NCBI GenBank assembly: GCA_964390905.1
Contig: CAYMLO010000032.1
Location: forward strand, 8,535-72,534
Length of the DNA: 64,000 nucleotides
From: JAFGLZ01 sp964390905
GTDB lineage: Bacteria > Planctomycetota > Phycisphaerae > UBA1845 > JAFGLZ01
Direction: 5' to 3'
In this document: one piece after another, positions 35,270-43,861 of the stretch
Layout of the letters: each line of letters begins with the position of its first letter
How positions within the stretch are numbered: position 1 is the first letter of the stretch
Notes under the pieces: model-generated
The model's database searches: none
What the model was told of the DNA's origin: nothing
What the model saw: the letters and a program-made list of their open reading frames with translations, nothing else
Translations under genes and position numbers: made by a program

Positions 35270-36754
35270 CTACGCGTCCTCCGGCCAATAACGTTCGGTG
35301 AGGATCTTCTTTTCGGTGAAGAAGTTGATGACCTCGGTGGCCTGGGCCTTGATGTCGCTGAAGCGCGACGCCTTCATGCCGCCGAATGGCAGACAGGCGA
35401 CCGGGGCGGGGATGCCGATGTTCACGCCGATCATGCCGCAGTCCACCTCCAGCTTGAACCGCCGGGCGTAGTAGCCGTTCTGCGTGTAGATCGACGCGCC
35501 GTTGCCGTATTGATGGTTGTTGATGACCGAGATCGCCTCGTCCAACGAGTCGCACTTCAGCATGACCACGACCGGGCCGAAGATCTCCGTCTGCTCGATC
35601 GTCATGCCCGGCTGGACGTCGGCGAAGACCGTCGGGCCGAGGAAGTGGCCGACCTGGCGACCGGGTACGGTGATGTCCCGGCCATCCAAAGCGAGCGTCG
35701 CGCCCTCCTGGATGCCGGTCTCGATCAGGCCGCAGATCCGCTGCTTGGACGCGGCGCTGATCACGGGGCCCATCACCATGGCCTCGTCGGCGACGGCCGG
35801 GTCCAACGGGTCGGCAACGATGACCTCCTTCGACGCCGCCACGAACGCCTCGACGACCGCCCGGTACGTCTCGTCGCCGACGCACGCGATGGCCGAGGCG
35901 GCCATGCACCGCTGGCCCGCGCACCCGTAGCAGCTGGTCAGCATGTTGCGGATGACCTGCTCGATCTTGGCGTCGGGCATGACGACCAGGTAGTTCTTCG
36001 CGCCGCCGAGGGCCTGGCACCGCTTGCCCCGCTTGGCGCACTGCTCGGCGATGATCCGCGCCGTCGCCGTCGAGCCAACCGACGAGACGCCCGTCACCTT
36101 CGGGTTGGCGATCAGGGCCTCGCCGACGACCTTGTCGCCGTTGACCATGTTGATCACGCCCGGCGGGAACCCCGCCTGATCCATCAACCCGACGACCCGC
36201 TGCAAGCTGCAGGGCACGAGCTCGGACGGCTTCAGGACGTAGGTGTTGCCCGACGCCAGCGCGTAGGGCATGAACCAGAACGGCACCATCGCGGGGAAGT
36301 TGAACGGCGAGATCATGCCGAACACGCCCGCCGGCACGCGGAGCACCTCGCCGTCGATGTCGACGGCTCCGCCGATCAGCTTGTCGCCCTGCAACAGGGT
36401 GGGCATGCCGCAGGCGACCTCGACGTTCTCCAACGCCCGCTTCAGCTCGGCCCGCGCGTCCGGCAGAGACTTGCCCATCTCCTCGGTCAGACCACGGGAG
36501 ATCTCCTCGAAGTGCTCCTGCAGCAGGTTGACGAGCGCAAAGAGGCGATCGCACCGCCGCGCGACGGGCGTCCGGGACCATCCGACGAAGGCGTCACGCG
36601 CCGCGTCGATGGCTTGATCGACCGCCTCGGCCGTCGACAACGGAACCTGGGTGATGATATCGCCCGTGCTGGGGTTCTCGACGTCGAGGTAGCCACTATT
36701 GGGCGGATCGACCCATTGGCCGTTGACGTAGTTCTTCAGCTTCCCGATCGACAT
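35270..36754 (-). CDS. mmsA: CoA-acylating aldehyde dehydrogenase, methylmalonate-semialdehyde dehydrogenase family
   Basis: 494 residues, full length for the family. The oxyanion Asn153 is in MISPFNFPAMVPFW, and the catalytic Cys283 in CYGCAGQRCMAAS. The C-terminal NGASIYTQNG and GINIG-like VNIGIPAPVACLPFGG are hallmarks of MmsA/IolA, which make acyl-CoA with NAD and CoA. In MmsA itself the products are propionyl-CoA or acetyl-CoA. The gene starts 20 nt after phnX, so it probably takes the acetaldehyde released by PhnX and makes acetyl-CoA; that substrate is inference. I considered phosphonoacetaldehyde dehydrogenase (PhnY), but the C-terminal motifs are MmsA-like. Confidence 0.85.
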   Translation of the reverse strand: MSIGKLKNYVNGQWVDPPNSGYLDVENPSTGDIITQVPLSTAEAVDQAIDAARDAFVGWSRTPVARRCDRLFALVNLLQEHFEEISRGLTEEMGKSLPDARAELKRALENVEVACGMPTLLQGDKLIGGAVDIDGEVLRVPAGVFGMISPFNFPAMVPFWFMPYALASGNTYVLKPSELVPCSLQRVVGLMDQAGFPPGVINMVNGDKVVGEALIANPKVTGVSSVGSTATARIIAEQCAKRGKRCQALGGAKNYLVVMPDAKIEQVIRNMLTSCYGCAGQRCMAASAIACVGDETYRAVVEAFVAASKEVIVADPLDPAVADEAMVMGPVISAASKQRICGLIETGIQEGATLALDGRDITVPGRQVGHFLGPTVFADVQPGMTIEQTEIFGPVVVMLKCDSLDEAISVINNHQYGNGASIYTQNGYYARRFKLEVDCGMIGVNIGIPAPVACLPFGGMKASRFSDIKAQATEVINFFTEKKILTERYWPEDA

Positions 36755-36774
36755 GATCGCACCGTCCTGCCGAG

Positions 36775-37608
36775 CTAGGGCCGCTCGCCCGCTTTCATCC
36801 GTTCGTTGATCTCATCGATGACGGGCGGCACCAACGCGATGCTCTCGACCACGAAGTGAGCGCCGGCCTGTCGCAGGTTCATGTCGGCCCGGGCCAGTTT
36901 CCGCTCGCGGACGTCGGGCCGCAGCGCGTCGATCTCGGCCGCGGTCAGGCCGACCTCGTTGCCCGTCTTGCTCAGGCCAATGGTCCAGACCCCGGCGTTG
37001 AGGCCCTCGCCGATGCCGGGCTGCGTGTCGTCGATCTTGACCACGGCCTCGGGCGGGAACGTCCGGGTCGCCTGCATGTTGCCCAGGACCATCCACGGCT
37101 CGGGCCGCCCGGCGGGCACGTCGCTCGCGCAGAAGTTCGCGTCCGGACAGTAGCCCTGCTTCTTGGCCTCGCGGTGGTTGATCTCCATCGCCTCGGTGAA
37201 GTACCCCGACGTCGAGCCGGTCTTGATCCCCCGTCGCTTCATCTCGCCCATGGTCTCCAGCGTGCCGGGGATCAGCTGGGAATAGTCGGCAATGCACGCG
37301 ACCTGCAGCCGCTTGAAGTCCTTCTCGAACATGTCGGCCACGTCTTCCTCCGTGCACCTGCGACCGTGAACCTTCTCCCACAGGGCGGCGACCTCGTCGA
37401 TCTTCGAGATCGCGCGGATGTGGTCCTTCTTCATCAGACCCATCGGCGCGCGGGCCTGCTCCATCGTGATCTCCACCCCCCGAAGCTTGTAGACCTCGAT
37501 GAAGACCACCGCCGGTGCATAGCATCCGTAGTCCAACGTCGTGCCGGCCCAGTCATAGATGGCCAGCTTGATCTCGCCGCGATAGCTTCGCTTGAACACG
37601 AAATCCAT
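36775..37608 (-). CDS. phnX: Phosphonoacetaldehyde hydrolase
   Basis: 277 residues, HAD superfamily. Motif I YDWAGTTLDYG holds the nucleophile Asp19, and APMGLMKKDHIRAI holds the Schiff-base Lys60, the feature that separates PhnX from other HAD hydrolases. IKTGSTSGYFTEAM and VVKIDDTQPGIGEGLNAGVW complete the active site. The enzyme splits phosphonoacetaldehyde into acetaldehyde and phosphate, the C-P bond-breaking step of 2-aminoethylphosphonate use. AAGGAGAT lies 4-5 nt before ATG 37608. It leads a two-gene operon with the MmsA-type dehydrogenase and is divergent (234-nt gap) from the class III PLP enzyme that probably makes its substrate. Confidence 0.92.
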   Translation of the reverse strand: MDFVFKRSYRGEIKLAIYDWAGTTLDYGCYAPAVVFIEVYKLRGVEITMEQARAPMGLMKKDHIRAISKIDEVAALWEKVHGRRCTEEDVADMFEKDFKRLQVACIADYSQLIPGTLETMGEMKRRGIKTGSTSGYFTEAMEINHREAKKQGYCPDANFCASDVPAGRPEPWMVLGNMQATRTFPPEAVVKIDDTQPGIGEGLNAGVWTIGLSKTGNEVGLTAAEIDALRPDVRERKLARADMNLRQAGAHFVVESIALVPPVIDEINERMKAGERP

Positions 37609-37842
37609 GGGATCTCCTTCTCTGTGATGCCCGCAAGGGCAGACGACCCGCTCGGGCACGACACCTCCAGACACCCGCCGAGTAGGGGATGCACAAGGTA
37701 ACTCCCCGCGCCAAACGAGGTCAAGGCGCGGTCCGATCCCGCTTGCCAGGGCAGACACGGACCCATAGCATGCCATGGACGGATGGGTGAGGTCGCACCT
37801 TCGCCCCATCCCGAGGTCAACACGCAGCGGGAAGATGTGCCA

Positions 37843-39213
37843 ATGGACCCACCAGGCCCGACGCCGACCGACCGTGCCGAAGGCGACATCAACCTCTCGC
37901 AGCAGCGCAGGCAATGGACGGACGCCCACGTCGACGAAAACACCGCCCGCATCCTGGCTGACGACGCGCGATGGTTCCTCCATCAGTCCCTCTCCACCCC
38001 CTGTCTGAACGTCCTGTCAGGCTGCGAGGCGATCTACCTGATCGACCAGCAGGGCCGGCGGATCATGGACTTCCACGGCAACAGCGTCCATCAGGTCGGC
38101 CACGCCAACCCGCGGGTCATCGAGGCGGTCAAGACGCAGCTCGACCGGTTGGCCTTCTGCCCTCGCCGGTACACGAACGAGCCCGCCATCGAGCTGGCCA
38201 GCAAGTTGTCACAACTCGCACCGGGCCGACTGAACAAGGTGCTGTTCGCACCGAGCGGGACAGGGGCGATAGGCATCGCCCTGAAGCTGGCCCGGCACGC
38301 AACGAGGCGGTTCAAGACGGTCTCGATGTGGGATTCGTTTCACGGCGCGTCGCTGGACGCGATTTCCATCGGAGGGGAGTCACTGTTCCGCAAGGACGTC
38401 GGCCCGCTCCTGCCCGGCACCGAACACGTGCCCCCGCCGACGCCCGGCAACTGCCCGTTCGGCTGCGAAGGCACGTGCACACTAAAGTGTGCCGAGTACA
38501 TCGACTACGTCCTGACCCGAGAGGGCGACGTCGCAGCCGTCGTCGCCGAGACGATGCGGTGCACGACGGTCGTCCCGCCGCCGCCGGGCTACTGGCGGGC
38601 AGTCCGCGAGATCTGCGACAGACACGGCGCCCTGTTGATCCTCGACGAGATCCCCATCGCGCTGGGGCGAACGGGCCACATGTTCTGCTGCGAACATGAT
38701 GATATCGTCCCGGACATGCTCGTGATCGGGAAGGGGCTCGGAGGCGGCGTGTTTCCCATGGCGGCCGTCATCGCACGGGAGGATCTCGACGTCGCGCCGG
38801 ACAGGGCGCTGGGGCACTACACGCACGAGAAGAGCCCGTTGGGTGCTGCGGCCGGACTGGCGACGATCCGCTGCATCGAGGAGGACGGGCTGCTCGAAAA
38901 TGCGCGGCGGCTCGGATCGCACGCGCTCGAGCGGCTGGGTGCGATGCAGGCTGACCATCCTCTCATCGCGGACGTCCGCGGGCTCGGGCTGCTGTTGGGC
39001 GTCGAGCTCCGCCGCGACGGTCACAAGGCCACCCACGAGGCGGAGCAGATCATGTACGCCTGCCTGTCGCGGGGGCTGAGCTTCAAGGTGTCCGACGGCA
39101 ACGTCCTGACGCTCTGCCCCCCGTTGACGATCCAGCAGGATCAGCTCGACGAGGCGCTGGACATGGTCGCCGAGGCGATCGGCCAGGCCGAGCACCCGGC
39201 CGGACCGACGTGA
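37843..39213 (+). CDS. pbfA: Class III PLP enzyme, probable (R)-1-hydroxy-2-aminoethylphosphonate ammonia-lyase
   Basis: 456 residues, class III aminotransferase fold. PLP contacts are SGTGAIGIALKLAR (phosphate loop), Asp268 in LILDEIPIALGRTG and the Schiff-base Lys297 in VIGKGLGGG. WFLHQSLSTPCLNVL and MDFHGNSVHQVGHANP fit my memory of PbfA, which turns (R)-1-hydroxy-2-aminoethylphosphonate into phosphonoacetaldehyde and ammonia; the divergent phnX supports this. A class III 2-aminoethylphosphonate or other omega-aminotransferase is the main alternative. A row of four cysteines spaced three apart (Cys204, 208, 212, 216) is odd for an aminotransferase and may bind metal. No PhnW is present. 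ATG 37843 is chosen; 37783 is in frame. Confidence 0.65.
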   Translation: MDPPGPTPTDRAEGDINLSQQRRQWTDAHVDENTARILADDARWFLHQSLSTPCLNVLSGCEAIYLIDQQGRRIMDFHGNSVHQVGHANPRVIEAVKTQLDRLAFCPRRYTNEPAIELASKLSQLAPGRLNKVLFAPSGTGAIGIALKLARHATRRFKTVSMWDSFHGASLDAISIGGESLFRKDVGPLLPGTEHVPPPTPGNCPFGCEGTCTLKCAEYIDYVLTREGDVAAVVAETMRCTTVVPPPPGYWRAVREICDRHGALLILDEIPIALGRTGHMFCCEHDDIVPDMLVIGKGLGGGVFPMAAVIAREDLDVAPDRALGHYTHEKSPLGAAAGLATIRCIEEDGLLENARRLGSHALERLGAMQADHPLIADVRGLGLLLGVELRRDGHKATHEAEQIMYACLSRGLSFKVSDGNVLTLCPPLTIQQDQLDEALDMVAEAIGQAEHPAGPT

Positions 39214-39316
39214 TCGTCGTCCGCCTCCGCACGTCCCAAAAAAACCTGCAACGTTGCCCATCCACGACCGCCCTTCGCGTGTCTATCCTGATAGGACACG
39301 TGACAGGACTCGACTG

Positions 39317-39721
39317 ATGCACTGCTCCTTCTGCAACGCCAACAACCGAGATCACGCCAGGTTCTGCGGGATCTGCGGACGACCGCTGGGCAGACCGCAC
39401 GACGTCCGACCCGGCACATCGGCGGCAGGCAAGACCACGCCCCTCCCCCATGCCCGGCCGCCCTCGCGAGGTCGACCGGTCCGCGCGATCAGGATGGTGG
39501 CCACCGGCCTGGCGGCGTGGCTGACGAGCCTGGTTCTGCTGGGCTTGGTCGTGGGCTTCATCGGGACCCGGTGGGTCGACCGATCGAGCCCTCGGTGTCC
39601 GACAGCAAACGTCCGTTTTGACGGCGTCATGCGTCCCTCGACGATGCCGCCGGCAGAGCGGGTGGTCATCCGGTCGCGGACGATCATGCTGCAGTCCCCT
39701 ACCCGTGTGATACTTCCCTGA
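39317..39721 (+). CDS. Zinc-ribbon, single-helix membrane protein
   Basis: 134 residues. MHCSFCNANNRDHARFCGICGRPLG is a zinc ribbon (CxxC...CxxC), followed by a Pro/Arg linker, one membrane helix (AAWLTSLVLLGLVVGFIG) and a short outside tail. Zinc ribbon-helix proteins of this size are common in planctomycetes and their function is unknown. A 21-bp imperfect palindrome at 39279-39299 lies 17 nt before the ATG and could be an operator. The anaerobic maturase gene follows at about 100 nt. Confidence 0.65.
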   Translation: MHCSFCNANNRDHARFCGICGRPLGRPHDVRPGTSAAGKTTPLPHARPPSRGRPVRAIRMVATGLAAWLTSLVLLGLVVGFIGTRWVDRSSPRCPTANVRFDGVMRPSTMPPAERVVIRSRTIMLQSPTRVILP

Positions 39722-39822
39722 ACCGCACGCGGACCCTATGATGCATGTTGAGCAGGCTGGCGCGCAGAACCGTCTGGACGGGCCGCGGCGGGCCTGCGAT
39801 GAGGATGCGTTTCGGGCAGGCC

Positions 39823-41049
39823 ATGTCCAGCGAACCAAACCATGCCGAGGTCCTCGCCTCACCGATGATCAAGCCGGTCTGCGGGGCGTGCAACCTGGTG
39901 TGCACGTATTGCTACTATCGTCAGACCGCCGACCACTTCGACGACCGGCCAAGCCGGATGACCGACGAGGCCATCCGGAACATCGTTCGGACCTTCTGCC
40001 AGAGCCCCCACCCCTGCCCCCACTTCTCCTGGCAAGGGGGCGAGCCGATGCTGGCGGGGTTGGACTTCTTCCAAAAGGCCGTCGCGTACCAGCAGGCCTA
40101 CCGTCGCGAAGGCCAGCAGGTCGTCAACGCCTTCCAGACCAACGGCACGCTGATCGACGACGCCTGGGGCCGATTCCTCAAGCGGTGGGACATGCTGGTC
40201 GGCATCAGCATCGACGGCCCGCCCGAGATCCACGACAAGAACCGCATTTACCCGAACGGCGCGGGCAGCCAGGAGGACGTGCTGCGGGGGCTGCGCGTGC
40301 TCCAGGAACACCAGGTCGAGCACAACGTCCTGGTGCTGGTGCACGGCGACAACGTCCATCACCCCAAGGAGGTCGTCCGGTTCATTCGGGACCTGGGCGA
40401 GGACTACCTGCAGTTCATCCCCTGCGTGGTGACGGGCCTGGACCGGTCGATGCCCAGCCACGACGCCGTAGACCCGCTGGCCTACGGACAGTTCCTGTGT
40501 GAGGTCTTCGACGAATGGCTGTCCGTCGGGCCGACCCGGCTCTACGTCCGGATGTTCAACAACCTCGTGCTGGCGGCCGCCGGTCACGAGCCGGAGTACT
40601 GCGTCTTTCGGCGGGCGTGCGCCGGCTGCCTCCTGGTCGAGCACAACGGCGACGTGTTTCCGTGCGATTTCATGGTCCAGCCGGAATGGCGAATGGGCAA
40701 CCTGACGACCGACAGCCTGGCTGAGATCTACCGCCATCCGCGCTGGCTGGCGTTCCGCAAGCTCAAGTCGCAACTGCCGCCGGCGTGCCAGGCATGCCGT
40801 CACGTCGCACTGTGCAATGGGGGCTGCCCACGGGACCGCTTCGGCGGGAGACTACCGGACGACGAGCCGAACTACCTCTGTCGAGGCTATCAGCTCTTCC
40901 TCGACCACGCCCGTCCGGAGATCGAGAAGGTCGCGGCCGATTGGCTATCCGGCCAGCACATGCCCCCGCCGCCGGAGCGGACGCCCCCCGCCGGTTCAGG
41001 CCGATCCCGGAAGCGCCGCCGCCGACCGCGCGCGCGTCGAAGACGCTAG
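39823..41049 (+). CDS. Radical SAM SPASM protein, anaerobic sulfatase-maturase type
   Basis: 408 residues. The radical SAM cluster motif is CGACNLVCTYCYY (Cys23, Cys27, Cys30 as CxxxCxxC), then HFSWQGGEPMLAG and NAFQTNGTLIDDAWGRFL. The C-terminal SPASM region holds CVFRRACAGCLLVEHNGDVFPCDF and CQACRHVALCNGGCPRDR. The family oxidises an active-site Cys or Ser of sulfatases to formylglycine. No sulfatase gene is in the window, so its client is elsewhere. The last 20 residues are nearly all Arg and Lys (SRKRRRRPRARRRR), which is unusual. The start is uncertain: ATG 39799 and TTG 39745 are also in frame, but 39823 gives the usual distance to the IKP segment. Confidence 0.8.
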   Translation: MSSEPNHAEVLASPMIKPVCGACNLVCTYCYYRQTADHFDDRPSRMTDEAIRNIVRTFCQSPHPCPHFSWQGGEPMLAGLDFFQKAVAYQQAYRREGQQVVNAFQTNGTLIDDAWGRFLKRWDMLVGISIDGPPEIHDKNRIYPNGAGSQEDVLRGLRVLQEHQVEHNVLVLVHGDNVHHPKEVVRFIRDLGEDYLQFIPCVVTGLDRSMPSHDAVDPLAYGQFLCEVFDEWLSVGPTRLYVRMFNNLVLAAAGHEPEYCVFRRACAGCLLVEHNGDVFPCDFMVQPEWRMGNLTTDSLAEIYRHPRWLAFRKLKSQLPPACQACRHVALCNGGCPRDRFGGRLPDDEPNYLCRGYQLFLDHARPEIEKVAADWLSGQHMPPPPERTPPAGSGRSRKRRRRPRARRRR

Positions 41050-41144
41050 CGCCGATGTCGGTCCACCGCAAGTGGCACGCACCGGCTGTTGCCAAGGCCA
41101 AGATCATATCGTACCGTATGAGGGTCTGTCGAAGGCGTGTTGCG

Positions 41145-41510
41145 ATGAGGTGTCGCTGGTTGCTTGTGGTGATGTCCATCGGCTTGGCTTGCCAGGTCGG
41201 GTGCAATGATCCTGCTGCGCGCAAGCAGACGGCACATCGGCAAAGGAAGATCCAGTACTGTCTGGGACATGCCGCTGCGCGGGAACGTGCGGCATCGGCC
41301 AAGGTGAACGCCGGGCTCCGTGAGGCCACGAGGCTCTGGAACGAGGATGCCGCAAGGACGCGCCAGAACCGGCGCGAACTGGCGGCATGGATCTCCGAGA
41401 AGCAACAGCGGTGGAATCGGCGCGCGCCCCTGTACCAGGCGGAGATCGACCGGAGGCTTGCAGGCAAGCCCGACCACGCCCGACGAACCGCCATCGACAT
41501 GTTTTACTGA
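41145..41510 (+). CDS. Small lipoprotein with charged helical body
   Basis: 121 residues. MRCRWLLVVMSIGLACQVGC gives two possible lipobox cysteines, QVGC being the likelier. The mature part is a long charged helix (HAAARERAASAKVNAGL, ENLxx-free, then RQNRRELAAWISEKQQRWN), probably coiled coil. The family is not recognised. ATG 41118 and 41055 are upstream in-frame alternatives. It stands between the maturase and the aldo/keto reductase. Confidence 0.55.
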   Translation: MRCRWLLVVMSIGLACQVGCNDPAARKQTAHRQRKIQYCLGHAAARERAASAKVNAGLREATRLWNEDAARTRQNRRELAAWISEKQQRWNRRAPLYQAEIDRRLAGKPDHARRTAIDMFY

Positions 41511-41612
41511 TGACGCGACGGCGCCGGGCTGGGGTGGAGCCGCGGCGTCTGGGTGATACGATGACGACCTGACGTTGCCAAACCCCAAGTCGGACCCAAG
41601 GAGGTCACGATC

Positions 41613-42857
41613 ATGTCAACTCCGGATCACGATTCGCCGAGTGGATTGACGCGCCGACAGTTCGTCCGGGCCGCCGGGGCGTCGGGCGCGGTGGCGCTGG
41701 CCCAGTCGGCACACGGGGCGTCACAAGACGAAGCCAAGAAACCGGCCCCGGGCAAGGGGCCGGAAACGAAGCTGCCGACCCGGGTCGTGGGCAAGACGGG
41801 CCTGCGCGTCAGCGTCATCAGCTACGGAAGCTACAACCTGTCGAACCCGCGACTGCTGGACGCCGCGATCTCAGAAGGAATGACGCTGGTGGTCACATCC
41901 AATGATTACCAGAACGGCACGGCCGAACGGACCATCGGCGAAGTGATAGCCCGTCAGCGCAAGAAGGTCGTGTTGGGCACCGGCAAGGAGTGCACGACAC
42001 AAACGAAGACCAGCGACTTGCTGACTGAGATCGACCGCAGCCTGAAGCGCCTGCAGACGGATCACGTCGAGATGTGGCGAGTGCACTACGTGAAAGACGC
42101 GAAGGTGCTCCAGAACGAGGCAATCTACGAGGCCTTCGATAAGGCCAAGAAGGCCGGCAAGGTGGGTCACCTAGGCCTTTCCACGCACGAGTCGCCAGCC
42201 AAGGGCGACGTGGTCGAGGCCGCCATCAAGTCCAAGCGGTTCGAGTTCCTGATGACCCGGTACAACTTCATGGAGTTCCCCAAGGACTACGAGCCGTTCA
42301 CCAAGGCCGCCAAGGCCGGCATGGGCGTGATCGTCTTCAAGATCCGCGCTGGCGCGCGCGACAAGGCGTCGAACGAGATGGCCCGGCTCCAAGAGAAGAT
42401 GAAGATCTCCGGCGAGCAGGCCAAGATCAAGTGGGCGCTCCAGAACAGGCACGTGACGTCCGTCGTCAGCGGGGAGCGCAGCATCGAGGGGATCCGCGAG
42501 GCCTGCCAGGCAGCTCGAGCGCCGTTCAGTCGGGCCGAACGCGAGTATCTGGACGCCTACGTGAAGCGATTCCAGCACGAGTACTGTCGGTTCTGCGGCC
42601 AATGCGTCTCGGCCTGTCCCTATGGTGTGCAGGTCGACGACGTGATGCGTTTCGCGATGTACTTCAAGTACTACGGTGCGGAGAAGGCGGCCATGCAGGA
42701 GTATGAGGCCCTTCCCGCACGCAAGCAGGCCTGGCTGTGCGCCCAGTGCCGGGGCGACTGCATGGCCGCGTGCCCGAACGGCGTCCGCGTACAGCCGCAG
42801 CTGGTCGAGGCCCATCAGCTGCTCAGGCTGGAGACGGGAACCGATCGCTATGCATAG
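41613..42857 (+). CDS. Tat-exported aldo/keto reductase with C-terminal 2x[4Fe-4S] ferredoxin domain
   Basis: 414 residues. The N-terminus has a Tat motif (TRRQFVRAAG) and a hydrophobic Ala-rich stretch. The AKR barrel (about 55-310) carries LPTRVVGKTGLRVSVISYGS, NDYQNGTAERTIGEVI (active-site Tyr), VVLGTGKE (Lys) and MWRVHYVKD (His). A C-terminal ferredoxin-like tail has two clusters, CRFCGQCVSACPYGV (about 325-340) and CAQCRGDCMAACPNGV (about 376-391). Such proteins are common in planctomycetes and are thought to reduce or oxidise sugar-derived carbonyls in the periplasm. An AAGGAGG site precedes ATG 41613. The stop overlaps the next start by 8 nt, so it is co-translated with the lipoprotein at 42850. 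Confidence 0.8.
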   Translation: MSTPDHDSPSGLTRRQFVRAAGASGAVALAQSAHGASQDEAKKPAPGKGPETKLPTRVVGKTGLRVSVISYGSYNLSNPRLLDAAISEGMTLVVTSNDYQNGTAERTIGEVIARQRKKVVLGTGKECTTQTKTSDLLTEIDRSLKRLQTDHVEMWRVHYVKDAKVLQNEAIYEAFDKAKKAGKVGHLGLSTHESPAKGDVVEAAIKSKRFEFLMTRYNFMEFPKDYEPFTKAAKAGMGVIVFKIRAGARDKASNEMARLQEKMKISGEQAKIKWALQNRHVTSVVSGERSIEGIREACQAARAPFSRAEREYLDAYVKRFQHEYCRFCGQCVSACPYGVQVDDVMRFAMYFKYYGAEKAAMQEYEALPARKQAWLCAQCRGDCMAACPNGVRVQPQLVEAHQLLRLETGTDRYA

Positions 42858-43779
42858 CGGCCGAAAGCTGTTCCCGTTGATCTACGTCGCCCTCCTGGCG
42901 CCCCTGGTGGGATGCGCGAAGGAAAGGCCATTCCGCTTCGACCGCGAGGTCCTCCTGCCCAAGCCGGTTCACTCTCATCCCTGGGTCGAGGTCGGTGAAT
43001 CGAAGATCTACGACGCCTCCACGCTGGAAGACTACATCAATGGCGCGGCCAGACCTTATCTCGAATACGGCATGACGCAGCTGATCCACGCAGTCTATGT
43101 GCGCAGAACCTCGCCGGAAGACGAAATGATCGTGGACGTGTACGAGATGGCGTCGCCGCTGGCCGCCTACGGCATCTATTCGATCCAAAGGCCCGAGAAG
43201 GCGGACGACGTTCGGCTCGGGGCAACGGGCTTCTGGTCGGACGGCCTGCTGTGCTTCGTGAAGGACCGGATCTACGTGTCCATCCAGCCGCCCGGCGGCG
43301 GGCCGCGCGAGATGCTCTCCGCGATGCTCATCGCGGAGTACATCGACAAGCAAACGAAGTTGCCGGGCTCCCTGCCGGAGATGATCGCGGCGCTGCCCGA
43401 GGAGGACCGCGTCCGACATAGCGAAGTCTATCAGGCCGCCAATATGCTCGGCCACCGATTCCTCGGCGCCGGTTGGCAGGCCACCTATCGCTACCGGGGG
43501 GTCACGCACGACCTGTTCGTGATCCCTTGCATGGACGCCGCCCAGGCCTTAGACCGCTACGAGAAGCTGGCGGACTACGTGAGCAAGAACGGCAAGATCG
43601 TACGTCGGGTGAAAGGCGTCGGCCGGTCGGCCATAGTCGGCACGGGCAAAACGACCGGGCGCCTGTTCATCGCATGCAGCGGCCGGTATCTGGTGGGGAC
43701 GGTTGACTGCTTCAACGACGAGCGATCTGTTAGACTGGCACGTGAGGTCATCGAGAACGTGACGAGAATGGGGTTGTGA
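42850..43779 (+). CDS. DUF6599-like lipoprotein
   Basis: 309 residues. The lipobox is PLVGC at residue 22. The mature protein has WVEVGESKIYDASTLEDYINGAA and PLAAYGIYSIQRPEK, which match DUF6599, a family of unknown function with a mixed alpha/beta fold. The ATG at 42850 overlaps the upstream AKR stop by 8 nt, so the two are translationally coupled and probably work together at the membrane. The C-terminal part has a Gly-containing loop (GTGKTTGRLF) that resembles a P-loop only by chance. Confidence 0.65.
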   Translation: MHSGRKLFPLIYVALLAPLVGCAKERPFRFDREVLLPKPVHSHPWVEVGESKIYDASTLEDYINGAARPYLEYGMTQLIHAVYVRRTSPEDEMIVDVYEMASPLAAYGIYSIQRPEKADDVRLGATGFWSDGLLCFVKDRIYVSIQPPGGGPREMLSAMLIAEYIDKQTKLPGSLPEMIAALPEEDRVRHSEVYQAANMLGHRFLGAGWQATYRYRGVTHDLFVIPCMDAAQALDRYEKLADYVSKNGKIVRRVKGVGRSAIVGTGKTTGRLFIACSGRYLVGTVDCFNDERSVRLAREVIENVTRMGL

Positions 43780-43861
43780 TCGGCCTGGCGGCCCGCGCTC
43801 CCGCGCGGGTCCGGAGCCACCGCGGGCGGACCAGGACGAAACGGGATGAGGAGGCGGTCCG

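Noticed and set aside
35270..36754. Phosphonoacetaldehyde dehydrogenase (PhnY)
   Set aside because: The CAGQRCMA and C-terminal motifs are of the CoA-acylating MmsA family, not the hydrolytic PhnY type.
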